Positions 27,565 through 36,820 of a stretch of 64,000 nucleotides of DNA are shown here, piece after piece. Numbering within the stretch: position 1 is the first letter of the stretch; each line of letters opens with the position of its first letter. This DNA is from Veillonella caviae. Its GTDB lineage: Bacteria > Bacillota > Negativicutes > Veillonellales > Veillonellaceae. Both the position numbers and the translations under genes were made by a program. The notes beneath the pieces are model-generated. The model did not search any database. It had not been told where the DNA came from and saw nothing but the letters and a program-made list of their open reading frames with translations. Where the stretch lies: positions 55,736 through 119,735 of the forward strand of contig NZ_RQUY01000004.1 in the NCBI RefSeq assembly GCF_003992125.1, written 5' to 3'.

Positions 27565-28617
27565 CTACTTATCTAGTGATAATAAAGCATTTATAAACTC
27601 TTTCATATACCGAATAGAACCGGTAGTAACTCGAATATAGTCTTTTAAAATATCATATCCAGAAGTTTTTATAGCAATATTCCATTCTTTAAGTAATTTA
27701 TCTGCCAATACTTGAGCACTAATTTTAGGTTTAAATGTAATATAATTGCCACCATCACTAATAGGTTCATAGCCTGCACTTTTTAAAGCATCTATGAGAT
27801 ATAATCTACCCTCTAGTTCTTCTTCAATTAATTTATCTAATAACGATTTATTATTGATGATATGATTAGCAAATAATAAAGCAATAGAATTAGTGTCAAA
27901 TGTCGGTCTTACGTTGTTAATCATTTTAATTATTGTAGGTGATGAAATAGCATAACCTATCCTACAAGCAGCAATAGAAAATAATTTTGAAAATGTCCTT
28001 AATATAACAATATGATTATATTCTTCTAATAATGGCAACTGTGTATGCTTATAAAAATAGTGATACGCTTCATCAATAATAAGTAAAGCCCCTACCTCCC
28101 TAGTTTTGTCTGCAATGAGTTTAAATTCTTCATCTGTATAAGGCCGTCCTATAGGATTGTTAGGATTTAATAAAGAAACTATACTTGTTTCATCATCAAT
28201 AGAATGCAACAAAGCATCTATGTCAATTTGAAACTGAGAATCTATTTTTACAGCTTTGTGTTTTAAACCATACATATTAGCATATACAGCATACATCTCA
28301 AAAGTAGGAATTACACTAACAAAGTAGTTACCGGGTTTAGAAAAAGCTTCAAAAATATACTTTAATGCCATTTCAGATCCATCCGTAACAGCTATACAAT
28401 TCTTCTCAATATTATGAAAGTTAGCTAAAGATGTAATGAGAGGATCTTTATCTGGATATGTAGATAAGAATTCTGATGTGATTTCTTGTTTGATATTTTC
28501 CACAAAAGTTTCAGGTAAACCGCCTGGATTTTCATTCATGTCTAACCGTAAAATGGATGTACGATTACCACTAGGGTATTTTCGCTCTAAATTTTCTATC
28601 AATGGATTTATATACAT
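27565..28617 (-). CDS. HisC-like PLP aminotransferase of the capsule locus
   Basis: 350 aa fold-type I aminotransferase. N-terminal ILRLDMNENPGGLPE, NPNNPIGRPYTDEE, IIDEAYHYFY and the PLP lysine in RTFSKLFSIAACRIGYA are intact, so it should be active. It lies directly between the TagD-Gfo/Idh fusion and the polyol phosphotransferase, not with histidine genes, so it probably aminates a small phosphorylated or keto precursor that is then CDP-activated. Serinol-like or amino-polyol products are conceivable; the substrate cannot be read from sequence. ATG 28617 follows TAGGAG. Confidence 0.85.
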   Translation of the reverse strand: MYINPLIENLERKYPSGNRTSILRLDMNENPGGLPETFVENIKQEITSEFLSTYPDKDPLITSLANFHNIEKNCIAVTDGSEMALKYIFEAFSKPGNYFVSVIPTFEMYAVYANMYGLKHKAVKIDSQFQIDIDALLHSIDDETSIVSLLNPNNPIGRPYTDEEFKLIADKTREVGALLIIDEAYHYFYKHTQLPLLEEYNHIVILRTFSKLFSIAACRIGYAISSPTIIKMINNVRPTFDTNSIALLFANHIINNKSLLDKLIEEELEGRLYLIDALKSAGYEPISDGGNYITFKPKISAQVLADKLLKEWNIAIKTSGYDILKDYIRVTTGSIRYMKEFINALLSLDK

Positions 28618-28636
28618 ATTTCACAACTCCTACCAA

Positions 28637-29971
28637 CTAAAATTTAATTATATTTTTTGATGTATACATATTCAATAGCTTTATAATAGCTTTTATTTCA
28701 TCGTGAGTTAAAAGAATAGAATGTTTTTGGTTTAATATAGCTTGAATAAATTCGGATATTTCATATCGTAAACCTTCTCCATCAAATTTATAAAAATACT
28801 TACGATTCTGATTAATATCTTCAAACCTAACTTCAAAATACTCTGTTTTCCACCATGGTGCTGGTACATATATATAGCCTTTATCTCCAGCAACAACTAA
28901 CTCACCTTCACTTTTAGCATCAATAGCAATCATGGATGCACCGATACTATTCTCATAAGTAATTAATACTTTAGTAAATATATCAATTTGTTCTTCATTC
29001 ATACGGCTAAAGAATTGAATACTTTTATAGTCTAGTCCAAGTAATTTAACAAATGCTAAAAAAGAGTAGGATGCTAATGCATTAACACTCCCCCCATTAA
29101 CTAACTGAATTTGATTTTGAATCTGTTTCCCCAAAATCTGTGTAAAATTGGCCTCTACATTTAATATGTTTCCTATAATGCCACTTTTGGCAGTAGTAAC
29201 TAATTTATTGAAAGCAGGAGTATAAGCTGTTTTTAAGCCTTCCATAAAAATACATTGATTCTGAATCGCTAACTCTATAATTTCATTAATCTGACTATTT
29301 GTAACAAGGATGGGGAATTCAACCAACACATGCTTTTTATGCATAAGTGCTTGCATAATAGCATTGTATTGATTCTGTGGTTTCTCTACAATATATACAG
29401 CGTCTACTGATTCATAAAATTCTTCAATATCATCTTTTCTTTCAAGGTCATATTCTGCCAACGTAGAGCTGTCTAAAGTATCGCTACTATCAGAATAAAT
29501 ATATTCAATATCAATGCCGCTAACAAATTTTGATTCATCTATAAATCTTGTTGTTATATCACTAAATCCCCATAAACCCAACTTAATCGATTTCGTATTC
29601 CTAATATCTGTACTAGAAATCCCCTTAGTTCTATCTAAATATATAACCTCACAATACTCACTTAAGTAATCAAAATGGCCTTTCCAATCAGACCCGACTG
29701 TAAATATATCAATATCATATTTCTTGATGTCATCTATTTTCTGTCCGAAATACTCTTCAATAATAATTTCATCAGCAAAACCTGTTTCTTCCACATGTTT
29801 AATACGCGTCATTAAAGAGTCTCGAACATTTAATTTCCCCCTATTCTTATCAAAATCGCTTGATGTTACACCAACAATTAAATAATCTCCTAAGGCTTTA
29901 GCATTTCTTAATAAATTATAATGTCCTTTATGAAATAAATCATATGTGCCATATGTAATAACCTTTTTCAA
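28637..29971 (-). CDS. Fusion: TagD-like cytidylyltransferase plus degenerate Gfo/Idh/MocA domain (TTG start)
   Basis: 444 aa. Residues 1-130 are a glycerol-3-phosphate cytidylyltransferase-type domain: TYGTYDLFHKGHYNLL with the HxGH motif, and RTKGISSTDIR. Residues about 138-444 look like a Gfo/Idh/MocA oxidoreductase (LGLWGFSDITTRFI Rossmann start, NQYNAIMQALMHKKHVLVE). The family's EKP motif reads EFP here (VEFPILV), so the usual catalytic Lys is missing, and the Rossmann glycine pattern is also weak. A TTG at 29971 with GGGAG upstream is the start. It probably makes or binds a CDP-alcohol for the glycan; product unknown. Confidence 0.82.
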   Translation of the reverse strand: MKKVITYGTYDLFHKGHYNLLRNAKALGDYLIVGVTSSDFDKNRGKLNVRDSLMTRIKHVEETGFADEIIIEEYFGQKIDDIKKYDIDIFTVGSDWKGHFDYLSEYCEVIYLDRTKGISSTDIRNTKSIKLGLWGFSDITTRFIDESKFVSGIDIEYIYSDSSDTLDSSTLAEYDLERKDDIEEFYESVDAVYIVEKPQNQYNAIMQALMHKKHVLVEFPILVTNSQINEIIELAIQNQCIFMEGLKTAYTPAFNKLVTTAKSGIIGNILNVEANFTQILGKQIQNQIQLVNGGSVNALASYSFLAFVKLLGLDYKSIQFFSRMNEEQIDIFTKVLITYENSIGASMIAIDAKSEGELVVAGDKGYIYVPAPWWKTEYFEVRFEDINQNRKYFYKFDGEGLRYEISEFIQAILNQKHSILLTHDEIKAIIKLLNMYTSKNIIKF

Positions 29972-30065
29972 TATTATTCGCTCCCTTAGTAACGTTCTCC
30001 GAACATCCTCTTATGTCTATTAATAAATTTCTGCTCTTTTCTAATAACTATCCAAAGAACTTAGA

Positions 30066-30827
30066 CTATTTGCCCATTAGTTTCCGCAACAAAAACGATC
30101 CGCCCTTTTTAATCCAATTTTGTGGTTCCATAAATGATACATTTTGTTCTTTATATGGAATCTGATTTTTTTCAAGCCATACGTCTAATAAGATTTCACT
30201 GACAAAGCCATAGATTCTAGATTCATATACATCGTAACCAGAAATATCTACTCGTTTTTCTAGTTCGCCCAATATGGTAAATAACCACTCACAATATTGA
30301 GCATATAAATCTCGACGCATAACAAACATATTAAACATATGAGCCCATGTTCTATTACAAACTTTTGTAAAAGAATCACTATACTCTGGATAGAATTCAG
30401 CAATAATCTGTTCGGTTACATCTAACCCTTCACTATGATGAGCATGATTATAATGAGAACGATTCGATTCAATATAATAATTGCGTTTATCTGCCACAAT
30501 AACAGGTGCAGATAATACTAACTGTGCCCAATCAGCAGAGCTCAAAATCTGATTCTTTTTAGCTTCTATATTACGCACTTCTTTTTTTGTAAAATAACGG
30601 CGGTAATGAACTAAACCTATATAATCAGCATCAAGATTTTTCCATGCCCAATATAAGGCAGTTAATTCACAGTAATTAGGATTTTTCATAGATATATGGT
30701 CACCTGTATTATCACCAATATATCCTAAATCTTGCTTACCCTCTTTACCTACATGGATAGGTATATAAACATTATCTGTCGGCATCCAATATTGTTTATG
30801 CGTGGCTACTAATACTTTAATATTCAC
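30066..30827 (-). CDS. DUF4422 putative glycosyltransferase (GTG start)
   Basis: 253 aa matching the DUF4422 family: IKVLVATHKQYWMPTD at the N-terminus, NYCELTALYWAWKN, YIGLVHYRRYF, and a late HMFNMFVMRRDLYAQYCEW. These proteins are common in capsule loci and some are thought to be galactofuranosyltransferases. The UDP-galactopyranose mutase in this operon supports that reading, but it is inference. GTG 30827 follows GAGGT. A 160-nt AT-rich gap without features separates it from the acyltransferase gene upstream. Confidence 0.78.
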   Translation of the reverse strand: MNIKVLVATHKQYWMPTDNVYIPIHVGKEGKQDLGYIGDNTGDHISMKNPNYCELTALYWAWKNLDADYIGLVHYRRYFTKKEVRNIEAKKNQILSSADWAQLVLSAPVIVADKRNYYIESNRSHYNHAHHSEGLDVTEQIIAEFYPEYSDSFTKVCNRTWAHMFNMFVMRRDLYAQYCEWLFTILGELEKRVDISGYDVYESRIYGFVSEILLDVWLEKNQIPYKEQNVSFMEPQNWIKKGGSFLLRKLMGK

Positions 30828-30990
30828 TAATCTAACCTCGTATTATTTTAAATATTCCTCTTTTAAGTAATATATTTCCATAACTAAACCGCTTCATCTC
30901 AAAGATATAAAATTACAGGAAACCACATCAAAATAAAAGTTAACCAAGTCAAATAAAACACGTCCTTATCAATCATATCTGCTTAGCGTA

Positions 30991-31992
30991 TTATTCTAAT
31001 TTTATTAATTTAGTTTCTCCAAAAATCCAAGAGGTTGCCTTATATCGAGCCAAAAGTTTTACTATAAAAATAGGTGCTAACGTACCAATAATGGAAGCGA
31101 GAATTGAAACTATAATAATATTATCTATTGATAAATATTTGAAAATAGTTCTTAATGGACCTGTAAAATATAAATGTAATATATATATACCTAAAGAATA
31201 ATATCCACAAGGCTTCCACAGACTAATGAATTTATAATTTTGTAATCTAAAAAATATAATTGACAAAAAGACTGATACCGATATTGCACATATAAACTTA
31301 AAAATATTATAAACATTAATAAATGGAAAACTACAATAAGCTATAGTAATACTTATAAAAGAAAGTATTATTAACTTATTACCTATATTATTTTTAATAT
31401 ACTCACTATAAATAAATAATATAGACCCTAGAGAAAAATATACCCCGCCATAAATTATTGAATTTACAACTTTAAATATCCCTTCAATATGGGGCGCCAA
31501 AACATATAGCAGAAAGAACACTAAAAACACCAAGACTGGTTTTATAAAGGATTCTAACAAAGGGATAATTATAAACAAACATATTAATGCATATAAAAAC
31601 CATAAATAAGAAAGAGGTGCTATATAAATATGTATTAGATCTATAAAGTTAAAATAATCACTCATCTGAATATTACTATATAGAGTTGCATAATACTTAA
31701 AGACCCAAAAAGTTAATGAAAATACAAGATACATAGGTACCATATTAAGAAATTTATTCCCTATTTTCTTGAAAACCCCTGTATTTTTTTTTGACCAAGT
31801 TAATTTATACAAAAAACCACTAATCAAAAAAAATAATGGCATATGAAAACTATAAATTATATTATAAATATATTGTAATTCATTATAATACTGAGGAAAA
31901 ATATCGGCTCTAATATAACCAAGAACAACATGTCCCACAACGACCAAAAATATAGCAAAACCTTTTAATGAATCCAACCACTCTATTCTCAT
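30991..31992 (-). CDS. Acyltransferase family 3 membrane O-acyltransferase
   Basis: 333 aa with about ten membrane segments. The family 3 (OafA/WecH-like) signature is at the N-terminus: RIEWLDSLKGFAIFLVVVGH with the conserved His, then YSFHMPLFFLISGFLYK with the FxxSGF motif. Expected to transfer acetyl (or succinyl) groups to the exported sugar or lipid-linked repeat. The gene is visibly more AT-rich than its neighbours, suggesting separate acquisition. Its ATG overlaps the glf stop by four nt (ATGA), so it is translationally coupled. Confidence 0.9.
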   Translation of the reverse strand: MRIEWLDSLKGFAIFLVVVGHVVLGYIRADIFPQYYNELQYIYNIIYSFHMPLFFLISGFLYKLTWSKKNTGVFKKIGNKFLNMVPMYLVFSLTFWVFKYYATLYSNIQMSDYFNFIDLIHIYIAPLSYLWFLYALICLFIIIPLLESFIKPVLVFLVFFLLYVLAPHIEGIFKVVNSIIYGGVYFSLGSILFIYSEYIKNNIGNKLIILSFISITIAYCSFPFINVYNIFKFICAISVSVFLSIIFFRLQNYKFISLWKPCGYYSLGIYILHLYFTGPLRTIFKYLSIDNIIIVSILASIIGTLAPIFIVKLLARYKATSWIFGETKLIKLE

Positions 31993-33095
31993 ATAATAAA
32001 CACCCTTTTCACTAACTCCAACGAACTCGCAATGACCTTATCCATATCGTAATATTTGTATTCCCCCAAACGACCACCAAATATTACATTATCCTCCTGT
32101 TTTGCCAGTTCTACATATTTAGCATAAAGATCAAGATTTTTTACATCATTCACTGGGTAATACGCCTCTTCGCCAACCGTCCAATCACGAGGATATTCTT
32201 TTGTTACATAGGTTACAGGTTGTGTTCCGAATTCAAAGTGCTTATGTTCAATGATGCGTGTATAAGGAATATTCCCTTCCGTATAATTAACCACAGCCAC
32301 ACCTTGATGATTTTCTTCCTCTAAACATTCTGTTTCAAAATGCAAACCACGGTACTCCAAGCTACCTTCCGAATAACCAAAATATTCATCAATAGGACCA
32401 GTATAAATAATTTTTTTAGCTATAGATTGATATTCATCACGATGTACTAAGAAATCAACACCTAGCCGCACTTCAATGCCTTCTAGCATCCGTTCAATCA
32501 TCTTTGTATAACCGCCTTCAGGAATTCCTTGATAGCGATCATTGAAATAATTGTTATCATAAGTATAACGTACAGGTAAGCGTTTAATGATGAAAGCAGG
32601 CAATTCCGTACATTTACGCCCCCATTGTTTTTCTGTATATCCTTTTATGAGTTTTTCATAAATATCTGTCCCCACTAAGCTAATGGCTTGTTCCTCTAAA
32701 TTTTTAGGATTTCCTGTAATCGCCTTGCGTTGTTCCGTAATAATTGCTTCTGCCTCTTTTGGTGTTCTAATATTCCACATTTTAGAAAATGTGTTCATAT
32801 TAAACGGTAAATTATACATTTCACCTTTGTAATTCGCTACAGGACTGTTCACATAGTGATTAAACTCGGCAAATTGATTTACATAATCCCATACATGTTT
32901 CAAAGATGTATGAAAAATATGTGCCCCATATACATGGATATTAATACCATCTTTACTTTCACAATACAAATTACCTGCCACATGGTTACGACGATCAATA
33001 ACTAAAACAGATTTGCCACGTTTATAAGCCTCATGAGCAAATACAGCACCAAATGGACCAGCACCGACTATTAAATAATCATACTGATAATTCAT
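31989..33095 (-). CDS. glf: UDP-galactopyranose mutase
   Basis: About 368 aa FAD enzyme converting UDP-galactopyranose to UDP-galactofuranose. FAD-binding N-terminus YDYLIVGAGPFGAVFAHEA, then VIDRRNHVAGNLY, the mutase motif YGAHIFHTS (about 57-65), and GYTEKQWGRKCTELPAFIIKR. Its presence predicts galactofuranose in the polymer. GGAG is seven nt before the ATG at 33095; an in-frame ATG six nt earlier is too close to it. Coupled to the downstream acyltransferase. Confidence 0.95.
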   Translation of the reverse strand: MNYQYDYLIVGAGPFGAVFAHEAYKRGKSVLVIDRRNHVAGNLYCESKDGINIHVYGAHIFHTSLKHVWDYVNQFAEFNHYVNSPVANYKGEMYNLPFNMNTFSKMWNIRTPKEAEAIITEQRKAITGNPKNLEEQAISLVGTDIYEKLIKGYTEKQWGRKCTELPAFIIKRLPVRYTYDNNYFNDRYQGIPEGGYTKMIERMLEGIEVRLGVDFLVHRDEYQSIAKKIIYTGPIDEYFGYSEGSLEYRGLHFETECLEEENHQGVAVVNYTEGNIPYTRIIEHKHFEFGTQPVTYVTKEYPRDWTVGEEAYYPVNDVKNLDLYAKYVELAKQEDNVIFGGRLGEYKYYDMDKVIASSLELVKRVFII

Positions 33096-33165
33096 AACCA
33101 TTCTCCTATACTAAAATATACATCTTTTAATAATGCAAACAACATACTAATAACTAAAATAACGC

Positions 33166-34443
33166 TTAAATGTGGTGTAAAGCTCTACTAGGTTCATGCT
33201 TGCTATAATTCTTACCTTCCATGGTATCTTGTGATGCATACATCAAAAATAGTATCCATCCGATGGAAAGAATATTCATCATAAAATCAGCCTCAAAGAA
33301 AGAATGTGCCAATATGCTTAGGACAAAGGCCCAATACGTATGTTTAGAAAAGATAGTTGTATTTCTATATCGCCAAAACAAAAAGACTATAGTCAACACA
33401 ACCATGACAGTCCCTATAATCCCCAATTCTAACAATAATTTAAAATAACTATTATCTACGGGTATCATAAAGCTGTATTGTTGTTCTAAATATAGCGCTC
33501 CCTGCCCTAAACCTACACCTAACGCTTGTGTAATAGGCAATCCATTCATTATTGCATCTGAAACCATATCCATAATACCAGCGCGACCAGATGTAATATC
33601 GCCAGTATTCTCATTAACTCGCATAAATGCTACAATGACGATAGTAACAGTAACACTAGCCATAATAGCTATATTTTTTACAACTCGTTTAATACTAGAC
33701 CAAGATTGCAACATATTATTAGCTACAATAAACACTAGTAAACTTAATAATGAGGCTCTTGATTCAGTAAAGATAAAACTAATAATAAAGATTAGCCACC
33801 AGATAATTTGACTTACACCACTTGCCTTATCCTTGTTCATGTAGAGACCAAGCATCCCCATAGTAGCCACAACGCCAAACGTATTAGCATGTCCAAAAAT
33901 GCCACCAATACGAACCTTCTCATCCATTAAGGAACTCCACATGATGGGAAAGTGGAAATTTTTCCAATCCATAAACAACCCTGAATCATAGGCAGTGCGA
34001 ATCGTGAAATCAAACGATATCGTACCTAACAATATAACTATAGTAATTAATACTATATTAATGGGAATCGACCATCTAAGTGCTTTAGTATATAAATTCC
34101 ATGAAAAAAACTTAGCAAGCGCAAGAGCTGATCCCAAATTAAGTACAACCTTAAATAGGCTTTTAAGTCCTGCTGCTTCATGAATAACAAAAAATTGTAT
34201 AATTCCAATGCACATAAAAGGAGCCAGCAAACAGAGGCATATTGCTATATCTCGTAGAGTAATAGTTATATATCCCACTAATAACCCTATTCCTAACAAA
34301 CACACTAAGCCTATACAAACAAGCGTATGCATAGCAATGGGAAGGAATATTCCTACTGTTCCAGAAGTTAAATAGAAAAGAATAACAATTAATCCTCCAA
34401 AGATTCGCCAAAGGCGAGATTTGTCCTCTAAGTCATAAGACAT
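33166..34443 (-). CDS. wzy: O-antigen/capsule polymerase, Wzy-like
   Basis: 425 aa with about eleven membrane segments and one larger periplasmic loop. The Wzy_C/O-antigen ligase pattern is visible in RIGGIFGHANTFGVVATMGMLG and FIFTESRASLLSLLVFI. It should polymerise repeat units on the periplasmic side, with Wzx (flippase) and the Wzz-like protein. A WaaL-type ligase is the alternative, but a single such gene beside Wzz, Wza and Wzx favours Wzy. Confidence 0.85.
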   Translation of the reverse strand: MSYDLEDKSRLWRIFGGLIVILFYLTSGTVGIFLPIAMHTLVCIGLVCLLGIGLLVGYITITLRDIAICLCLLAPFMCIGIIQFFVIHEAAGLKSLFKVVLNLGSALALAKFFSWNLYTKALRWSIPINIVLITIVILLGTISFDFTIRTAYDSGLFMDWKNFHFPIMWSSLMDEKVRIGGIFGHANTFGVVATMGMLGLYMNKDKASGVSQIIWWLIFIISFIFTESRASLLSLLVFIVANNMLQSWSSIKRVVKNIAIMASVTVTIVIVAFMRVNENTGDITSGRAGIMDMVSDAIMNGLPITQALGVGLGQGALYLEQQYSFMIPVDNSYFKLLLELGIIGTVMVVLTIVFLFWRYRNTTIFSKHTYWAFVLSILAHSFFEADFMMNILSIGWILFLMYASQDTMEGKNYSKHEPSRALHHI

Positions 34444-34473
34444 GAATGCTCATCACCATCCTTTAAGAATACC

Positions 34474-35829
34474 TTAATCTTGCAATCTCTTATTTCGTTT
34501 TATATACTCCACAAAGGCATATAACATAGCAACAAGCACACCAATAAGTCCACCTACAGCAGTCATTAGTTTAGGACGTGGCCAAATAGGTTTTTCCTCA
34601 AATGGAAGATTCGCCTTATCCACAACTTGAATATCCATAGATTCCATGGCTTGTTCAATACGACTTTGTTCATATTGTTTTACCAAATTAGTATAGACTT
34701 CATTCTTAATGCGTGCTTCTCGTTCAAGATTGAGATAATCAATGGCTTCACTTGGCAGTTTACTGATTTCTTCTTCTTTTTCAGTCCGCTGCTCTTCGAG
34801 AGCCGCCTTTTTAGCCTTTGCTACTGCCATAGAAGCTTCTGCTAAGGCTTGTTCTCTTACCAAGGATTCTTGCGCTGGATTCATAGTCGCCGCATTAGAT
34901 TGTACAATAGCATTCACCTCATTCCGAAGGCTATCTTCTAATTGTTTTAATTGGGCTTTAGCTTGAATTACAGATGGATGCTCATCAGTGTACTTGTACT
35001 CAAGCCCCACTAATTCTACTTCTTTTTTTACAATATTATTACGAATATCTTGTACAACCGTATTATCATTGATTTTAAAATGTTCACTGTCCGCTTTCAT
35101 AGCATCTAGCTGACCAGATACACTTTGTAATTTAGCACTATTCGCCGATTCTTCTACAATAGATTGACTAATGGCAGAATCATATTTCGCAAGATTATCT
35201 AACTGAGCTTCTGCCTGCAACTTAGGCTGATACATCTTATGTTCCTTTTGGTAGTCAGCAAACTTCCTACCAGCTTCTTCTGCTTCTTTTTTGGCTGTAC
35301 TTACTCGTTCGTTAAGGAACTTAAGCATAGTATTTTGCGTATCTTTATTCATGTCAGTCATAAGGTGCATAAAATTATTGACTACATCATTGGCAATCAT
35401 TTGTGCCTCTTCTGGAGTTTTCCCCTTGGCAGATACACTGATAATATTAGTTTGTTTAATAGATTCAATGGTCAAGTTCTTTTTAGCAAATTTTTCCGGT
35501 GTGAGAAACTCTTTCTCATCCTCATCCCAATCTAATTCATCGATAATAGGTTGTAATACAACACCACTTTTCATGAGCTCTACATAAGTCATAGTCGGCG
35601 TACCAGCCCCACTAAGACCTGCTAAAGCAGCTAATGCACCTCCACTAGTAATGCTATTAGGCGTCACCCTTGTCCGTACCGTCGTAGTAGACTCATATGT
35701 AGCAGGCCAAACTAGGCCTGCCACCAAAGATGCCGTAGCAAAGCCCACTACAATCTTTACTAGTACTTTCTTTTTATTTTTGCAAATAGCAACATACTCT
35801 TGTATGTTAAATGCTTTCTGTTGATTCAT
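34474..35829 (-). CDS. wzz: Polysaccharide co-polymerase / chain-length determinant, no kinase domain
   Basis: About 451 aa: N-terminal TM helix (VLVKIVVGFATASLVAGLVW), a large helical periplasmic coiled-coil region rich in Ala, Glu and Lys, and a C-terminal TM helix preceded by the Pro-rich FEEKPIWPRPKLMTAVGGL. This is a Wzz/PCP architecture controlling polymer length. It ends in EYIKRNKRLQD with no Walker motifs, so there is no fused Wzc kinase and none elsewhere in the locus. A periplasmic Gly-rich loop (GGALAALAGLSGAGTP) stands out. Start 35829 follows GAGGT. Confidence 0.9.
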   Translation of the reverse strand: MNQQKAFNIQEYVAICKNKKKVLVKIVVGFATASLVAGLVWPATYESTTTVRTRVTPNSITSGGALAALAGLSGAGTPTMTYVELMKSGVVLQPIIDELDWDEDEKEFLTPEKFAKKNLTIESIKQTNIISVSAKGKTPEEAQMIANDVVNNFMHLMTDMNKDTQNTMLKFLNERVSTAKKEAEEAGRKFADYQKEHKMYQPKLQAEAQLDNLAKYDSAISQSIVEESANSAKLQSVSGQLDAMKADSEHFKINDNTVVQDIRNNIVKKEVELVGLEYKYTDEHPSVIQAKAQLKQLEDSLRNEVNAIVQSNAATMNPAQESLVREQALAEASMAVAKAKKAALEEQRTEKEEEISKLPSEAIDYLNLEREARIKNEVYTNLVKQYEQSRIEQAMESMDIQVVDKANLPFEEKPIWPRPKLMTAVGGLIGVLVAMLYAFVEYIKRNKRLQD

Positions 35830-35857
35830 TATCAAGACCTCTATTGATTACTTATTC

Positions 35858-36748
35858 TTAGAAATTACGGATACTATATGCCAAAGACGCTACTGGCGCA
35901 ATATCAGAAATCAATATTTTCCGTGATTTAGGTACATAAATCATATCGCCATCTTGTAGCGCAATATTTTGTTTAATGTCTTGTTTCTTTATAAAATGTT
36001 CTATATTAACTTCCCGCACATACACTTTGTCATCTATCACTCTAACTACCTGAACATGCTTAATACGAGCTTTTCTGCTGGTACCATGTGCACTAGAAAG
36101 CGCTGCAAATACATTCATATAATCTGCATTGAGTCTGTAAATACCAGGATTAGCTACTTCCCCCATAACATACACCTGCCGTTCCCCATAGGCAGACACA
36201 CTTACATTAACATCAGGTCGTTGAATATATTTACTAAGTCGTTGGCTCAAAACTTCCGAGGCCTCTTCCAAAGTAAGGCCCCCTAACTTAACCACACCTG
36301 TATAAGGACTACTAATTCGACCATCTGGACCAATAGTCAAGGTAACACCAGAGTTGCTAGTCGAATCCCCAGAGGTCCCTGTAAAGCCTAATTCACCACG
36401 AGAATAACCTACCACTTGTAAGTTTAGCTTATCGTATTTGGATAGACGATATTCATCAATCTCTGGTCGTGCTAGTTCAAATACACTATCTGCAGGATCT
36501 ATATATTCACCATTTTCGTAAACCATATTAAATTTTTCTTCTTTACTGAGTTTTCCCTTTCTAGTAACAGTGGCTTTCGTTACCCCCTCATTATTAGATT
36601 GAACTTGATTAATCGTTACAGGTTGTACCTGCATATTTATAGGCTTTATCAACTCTACAGATTCGGCGGAACTAATATTATAAATTCCCCCTAAACACGC
36701 CGTCAGTAAACAACTAACTATGATTTTACTAACTTCTTTTCTTTTCAT
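35858..36748 (-). CDS. wza: Wza-like polysaccharide export protein
   Basis: About 296 aa exported protein. N-terminal signal IIVSCLLTACLGGIYNISSA; its Cys does not form a clean lipobox. Poly_export domain at about 105-190 (YRLSKYDKLNLQVVGYSRGE, GPDGRISSPYTGVVKLGGLT, VNVSVSAYGERQVYVMGEV) followed by an SLBB-type domain (NPGIYRLNADYMNVFAALSS) and LQDGDMIYVPKS. Wza forms the outer-membrane exit channel. Shorter than E. coli Wza (379 aa). Start 36748 has GAGGG upstream. Confidence 0.9.
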   Translation of the reverse strand: MKRKEVSKIIVSCLLTACLGGIYNISSAESVELIKPINMQVQPVTINQVQSNNEGVTKATVTRKGKLSKEEKFNMVYENGEYIDPADSVFELARPEIDEYRLSKYDKLNLQVVGYSRGELGFTGTSGDSTSNSGVTLTIGPDGRISSPYTGVVKLGGLTLEEASEVLSQRLSKYIQRPDVNVSVSAYGERQVYVMGEVANPGIYRLNADYMNVFAALSSAHGTSRKARIKHVQVVRVIDDKVYVREVNIEHFIKKQDIKQNIALQDGDMIYVPKSRKILISDIAPVASLAYSIRNF

Positions 36749-36820
36749 TCTATGAACCCTCACAATGCTCTAGTTTCAAAACTTTTATCTATAACAACAT
36801 TTTATTCGGAACAGACCACA

